64,000 nucleotides of DNA from Streptomyces sp. RPT161 (GTDB lineage Bacteria > Actinomycetota > Actinomycetes > Streptomycetales > Streptomycetaceae). The translations under genes were made by a program, and so were the position numbers. The notes under the pieces were generated by a model. It saw only the letters and a list, made by a program, of their open reading frames with translations, did no database searches and was not told where the DNA came from. Below are positions 62,125 to 64,000 of this stretch, in pieces (position 1 is the stretch's first letter; the number at the start of each line of letters is the position of its first letter). The DNA lies in NCBI RefSeq assembly GCF_027533845.1, contig NZ_JAPZVN010000007.1, positions 186,001 through 250,000 of the forward strand, read 5' to 3'.

Positions 62125-64000
62125 ATGGGGGAGAACAGGCTGATTCGGGAGCGATACCGGCTGATCGAACTGATCGGTCGCGGTGGCATGGGCGAGGTGT
62201 GGCGCGCCGAGGACGAGGCGCTGGGCCGCAAGGTCGCCGTCAAGTGCCTCAAGCCGATGAAGAGCTCAAGCGATCCCGCGCACACACGGGCGATGGAACT
62301 GCGGTTCCGCCGCGAGGCGCGGGTCGCCGCCTCGCTGCAACACCGCGGCATCACCGTGGTGCACGACTTCGGCGAGGACGACGGGGTGCTCTACCTCGTG
62401 ATGGAACTGCTGGACGGCCGCAACCTGCTGCAACTACTGGAGGACGGACAGCGCATCCCGCTTCCGGTGCCCGACCTGCTGGACATCGCCGAGCAGGTCG
62501 CCGCGGCGCTGGCGTACACCCACGCCCAGGGGGTGGTGCACCGGGACCTGAAACCGGCCAACATCATCCGCGTGCCCGACGGCACCGTGAAGATCTGCGA
62601 CTTCGGCATCGCCCGGCTCGGCCATGACATCGGCTTCACCTCCCGGCTGACCGGCACCGGCATGGCGATGGGCACCCCCCACTACATGTCGCCGGAGCAG
62701 ATCGCCGGGGGCGAGATAGACCACCGCAGCGACCTGTACTCGTTCGGCTGCGTGCTCTACGAACTGGCCACCGGTGCCCCGCCGTTCGACATGGACGACG
62801 CCTGGGCGGTGCTGGTACGGCACCGGGACACCGCGCCGGAGCCGCCGCGCGAGCACCGCCCCGAACTGCCCGAGGCGCTGGAGCGGCTGGTCCTCGACCT
62901 GCTCGGCAAGGAGCCGGACGACCGCCCGCAGGACGCCCAGGTGATCGGCAAGCGGCTGGCCGCCATCCAGGCCAGTGCGGAACGCGCGGGCGAACTGCCC
63001 TTCTGGGCCCGGGCACTGACTCTCGGCCCGCTGGCGGTCGGCCGCCGCGCGCTCCGGCCGGACGCCGGGGGCGGCATACCCGCCGGGGCCTGGTACAACG
63101 CGGCCTGGGCGGCCCGGCCGCGGCACACCGTGGATCCCGAGCTGCTGTCCGTGCTGGCCAGTCGGTACAACGCGGCCCTCAGCCTGGGCAGGCTCGGCCG
63201 CTGGGCCGAGGCGGTGGAGGTGCACCGCGCCGTCGCCCAGGCCCGCGAGGACGCGCTGGGCGCCGAGCACCCCGAGACCCTGGCCAGCCGCTACGAACTG
63301 GGCTTCGCCCTCAGCCGACTGGGCCACGCGCAGGAGGCGCTGGCCGAGTACGAGCAGGTGGTCGCGGCCCGCAGCCGGACGCTGGGCGCCGACCATCCGC
63401 AGACGCTCGCCGCCCGGCAGGAGACCGCGTTCGCCCTCGGCAGGCTCGGCCGCCACGAGGACGCCCACCGGGTCTACACCGACGTGCTGGCCGCCCGGCA
63501 GCGCACCATGGGCGCCGACCACCCCGACACCCTGCGCTGCCGGCACAACCTCGCCTTCAACCTCGGTCGGCTCGGACGGCTCCAGGAGTCCTACGAGACG
63601 GCCCGCGAGGTGGCCGCGGCCCGGGCCCGGACGCTGGGCGCCAGTCACCCGGACACCCTGGTCACCCGCTTCGAAGTCGCCTACACACTCGGCCAGTTGG
63701 GCCACTGGGAGGACGCGCTCGCCGAATACCGGGACGTGGCCGCGGCCCGCTCCGGCAGCCTCGGCCCCGACCATCCGGACACCCTGGCCGCCCGCTACGA
63801 GGTCGGCATCTGCCTGGGCCGGCTCGGGCGCAGCGAGGAGGCGCTCAAGCTCTACCGGGAGCTGGCCGCGGTGCGCGCCCGGGTCCAGGGAGCCGACCAC
63901 CCGGAGACGCTGCGGGCCCGGCACGGCATGGGCGTCAACCTCGGCAGGCTCGGGCGCTGGAAGGAGGCGCTCGCCGAGGCGCGCCAGGTGTACGGGATCC
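62125..64000 (+). CDS. Ser/Thr protein kinase with tetratricopeptide repeats (3' end outside window)
   Basis: Open to the window edge, 625 residues present. Kinase domain about residues 8-285: GRGGMGEVWRA (glycine loop), VAVK (Lys40), HRDLKPAN (Asp141), DFG (Asp159), MGTPHYMSPEQ (activation loop), DLYSFGCVLYEL. From about residue 345 run seven or more TPR units of 42 residues with the kinesin-light-chain-type pattern (LGADHPDTLAARxELGxALGRLGRxxEAL). No membrane helix before the cut. Cytosolic kinase whose TPRs likely bind partner proteins. The last unit is broken by the edge. Confidence 0.95.
   Translation, partial: MGENRLIRERYRLIELIGRGGMGEVWRAEDEALGRKVAVKCLKPMKSSSDPAHTRAMELRFRREARVAASLQHRGITVVHDFGEDDGVLYLVMELLDGRNLLQLLEDGQRIPLPVPDLLDIAEQVAAALAYTHAQGVVHRDLKPANIIRVPDGTVKICDFGIARLGHDIGFTSRLTGTGMAMGTPHYMSPEQIAGGEIDHRSDLYSFGCVLYELATGAPPFDMDDAWAVLVRHRDTAPEPPREHRPELPEALERLVLDLLGKEPDDRPQDAQVIGKRLAAIQASAERAGELPFWARALTLGPLAVGRRALRPDAGGGIPAGAWYNAAWAARPRHTVDPELLSVLASRYNAALSLGRLGRWAEAVEVHRAVAQAREDALGAEHPETLASRYELGFALSRLGHAQEALAEYEQVVAARSRTLGADHPQTLAARQETAFALGRLGRHEDAHRVYTDVLAARQRTMGADHPDTLRCRHNLAFNLGRLGRLQESYETAREVAAARARTLGASHPDTLVTRFEVAYTLGQLGHWEDALAEYRDVAAARSGSLGPDHPDTLAARYEVGICLGRLGRSEEALKLYRELAAVRARVQGADHPETLRARHGMGVNLGRLGRWKEALAEARQVYGI

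Overview
The window is high-GC actinobacterial DNA with dense, short operons on both strands, frequent GTG starts and long spurious open frames opposite real genes. Several families point to Streptomyces or a close relative (Streptomycetaceae): an SCO5918-type protein next to a DEAD-box helicase and cspA, DUF6131 and DUF6643-like proteins, SHOCT/ABC pairs, a DUF574 (PF04672) methyltransferase, RsbW-like ATPases, and a leucine TTA codon in one gene. No rRNA, tRNA, CRISPR array, insertion sequence or phage module was seen. All assignments come from reading the sequence; no database search was run.

Layout. 1-2440: a cut-off PLP trans-sulfuration enzyme divergent from an Lrp/AsnC regulator, then a CitE/HpcH-like aldolase behind a palindromic promoter. 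2718-5914: a LacI regulator and a ROK sugar kinase diverge around a perfect palindrome, followed by a decayed GH27 alpha-galactosidase; together these look like the remains of an alpha-galactoside locus. 6235-10057: a TmrB-like P-loop/Nudix fusion, an M20 peptidase and a geranylgeranyl-reductase-like flavoprotein. 10213-16794: a TetR gene and its divergent F420-type target with paired operators, a two-component system, a mycothiol-dependent enzyme, and a head-to-head MFS/ROK-repressor pair. 16963-19425: an intact SHOCT protein in front of a decayed ABC transporter. 19598-28657: an RsbW-like ATPase, a Cds1-like PLP enzyme, a membrane protein, SRPBCC and DeoR proteins, a beta-helix/AAA+ ATPase fusion, an Rv1733c-like protein and a MOSC protein. 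28722-37212: a proline-rich protein, a TerD protein, a His/Gly-rich secreted protein, an HpnB-like glycosyltransferase, a glutamate racemase-like protein, a Nudix protein and dhaK-dhaL-dhaM.

37213-57367 is more accessory in character, with larger gaps and several small regulators. It holds two SDR loci, a Na+/H+ antiporter, a zinc-type ArsR with a histidine-rich protein, an XRE/SDR divergon, the cold-shock cluster (helicase, CBS, SCO5918-type, cspA), a MerR-type protein behind a hairpin-rich leader, STAS, SPOR and SRPBCC proteins, an XRE/methionine-aminopeptidase divergon, and a set of small envelope or hypothetical genes with two tandem paralogues. 57639-64000 returns to core-like content: a Pr6Pr membrane protein, a sigma-factor-like pair, a methyltransferase, an acyl-CoA dehydrogenase behind a KstR-type box, and a Ser/Thr kinase with tetratricopeptide repeats cut by the window edge.

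The recurring theme is one-component regulation: at least seven divergent or promoter regions carry clear inverted repeats next to a regulator or metabolic gene. The candidates most worth following up are the zinc-sensor/His-rich pair, the XRE/MAP pair, the beta-helix/AAA+ fusion and the tandem paralogues at 55.1-56.2 kb.
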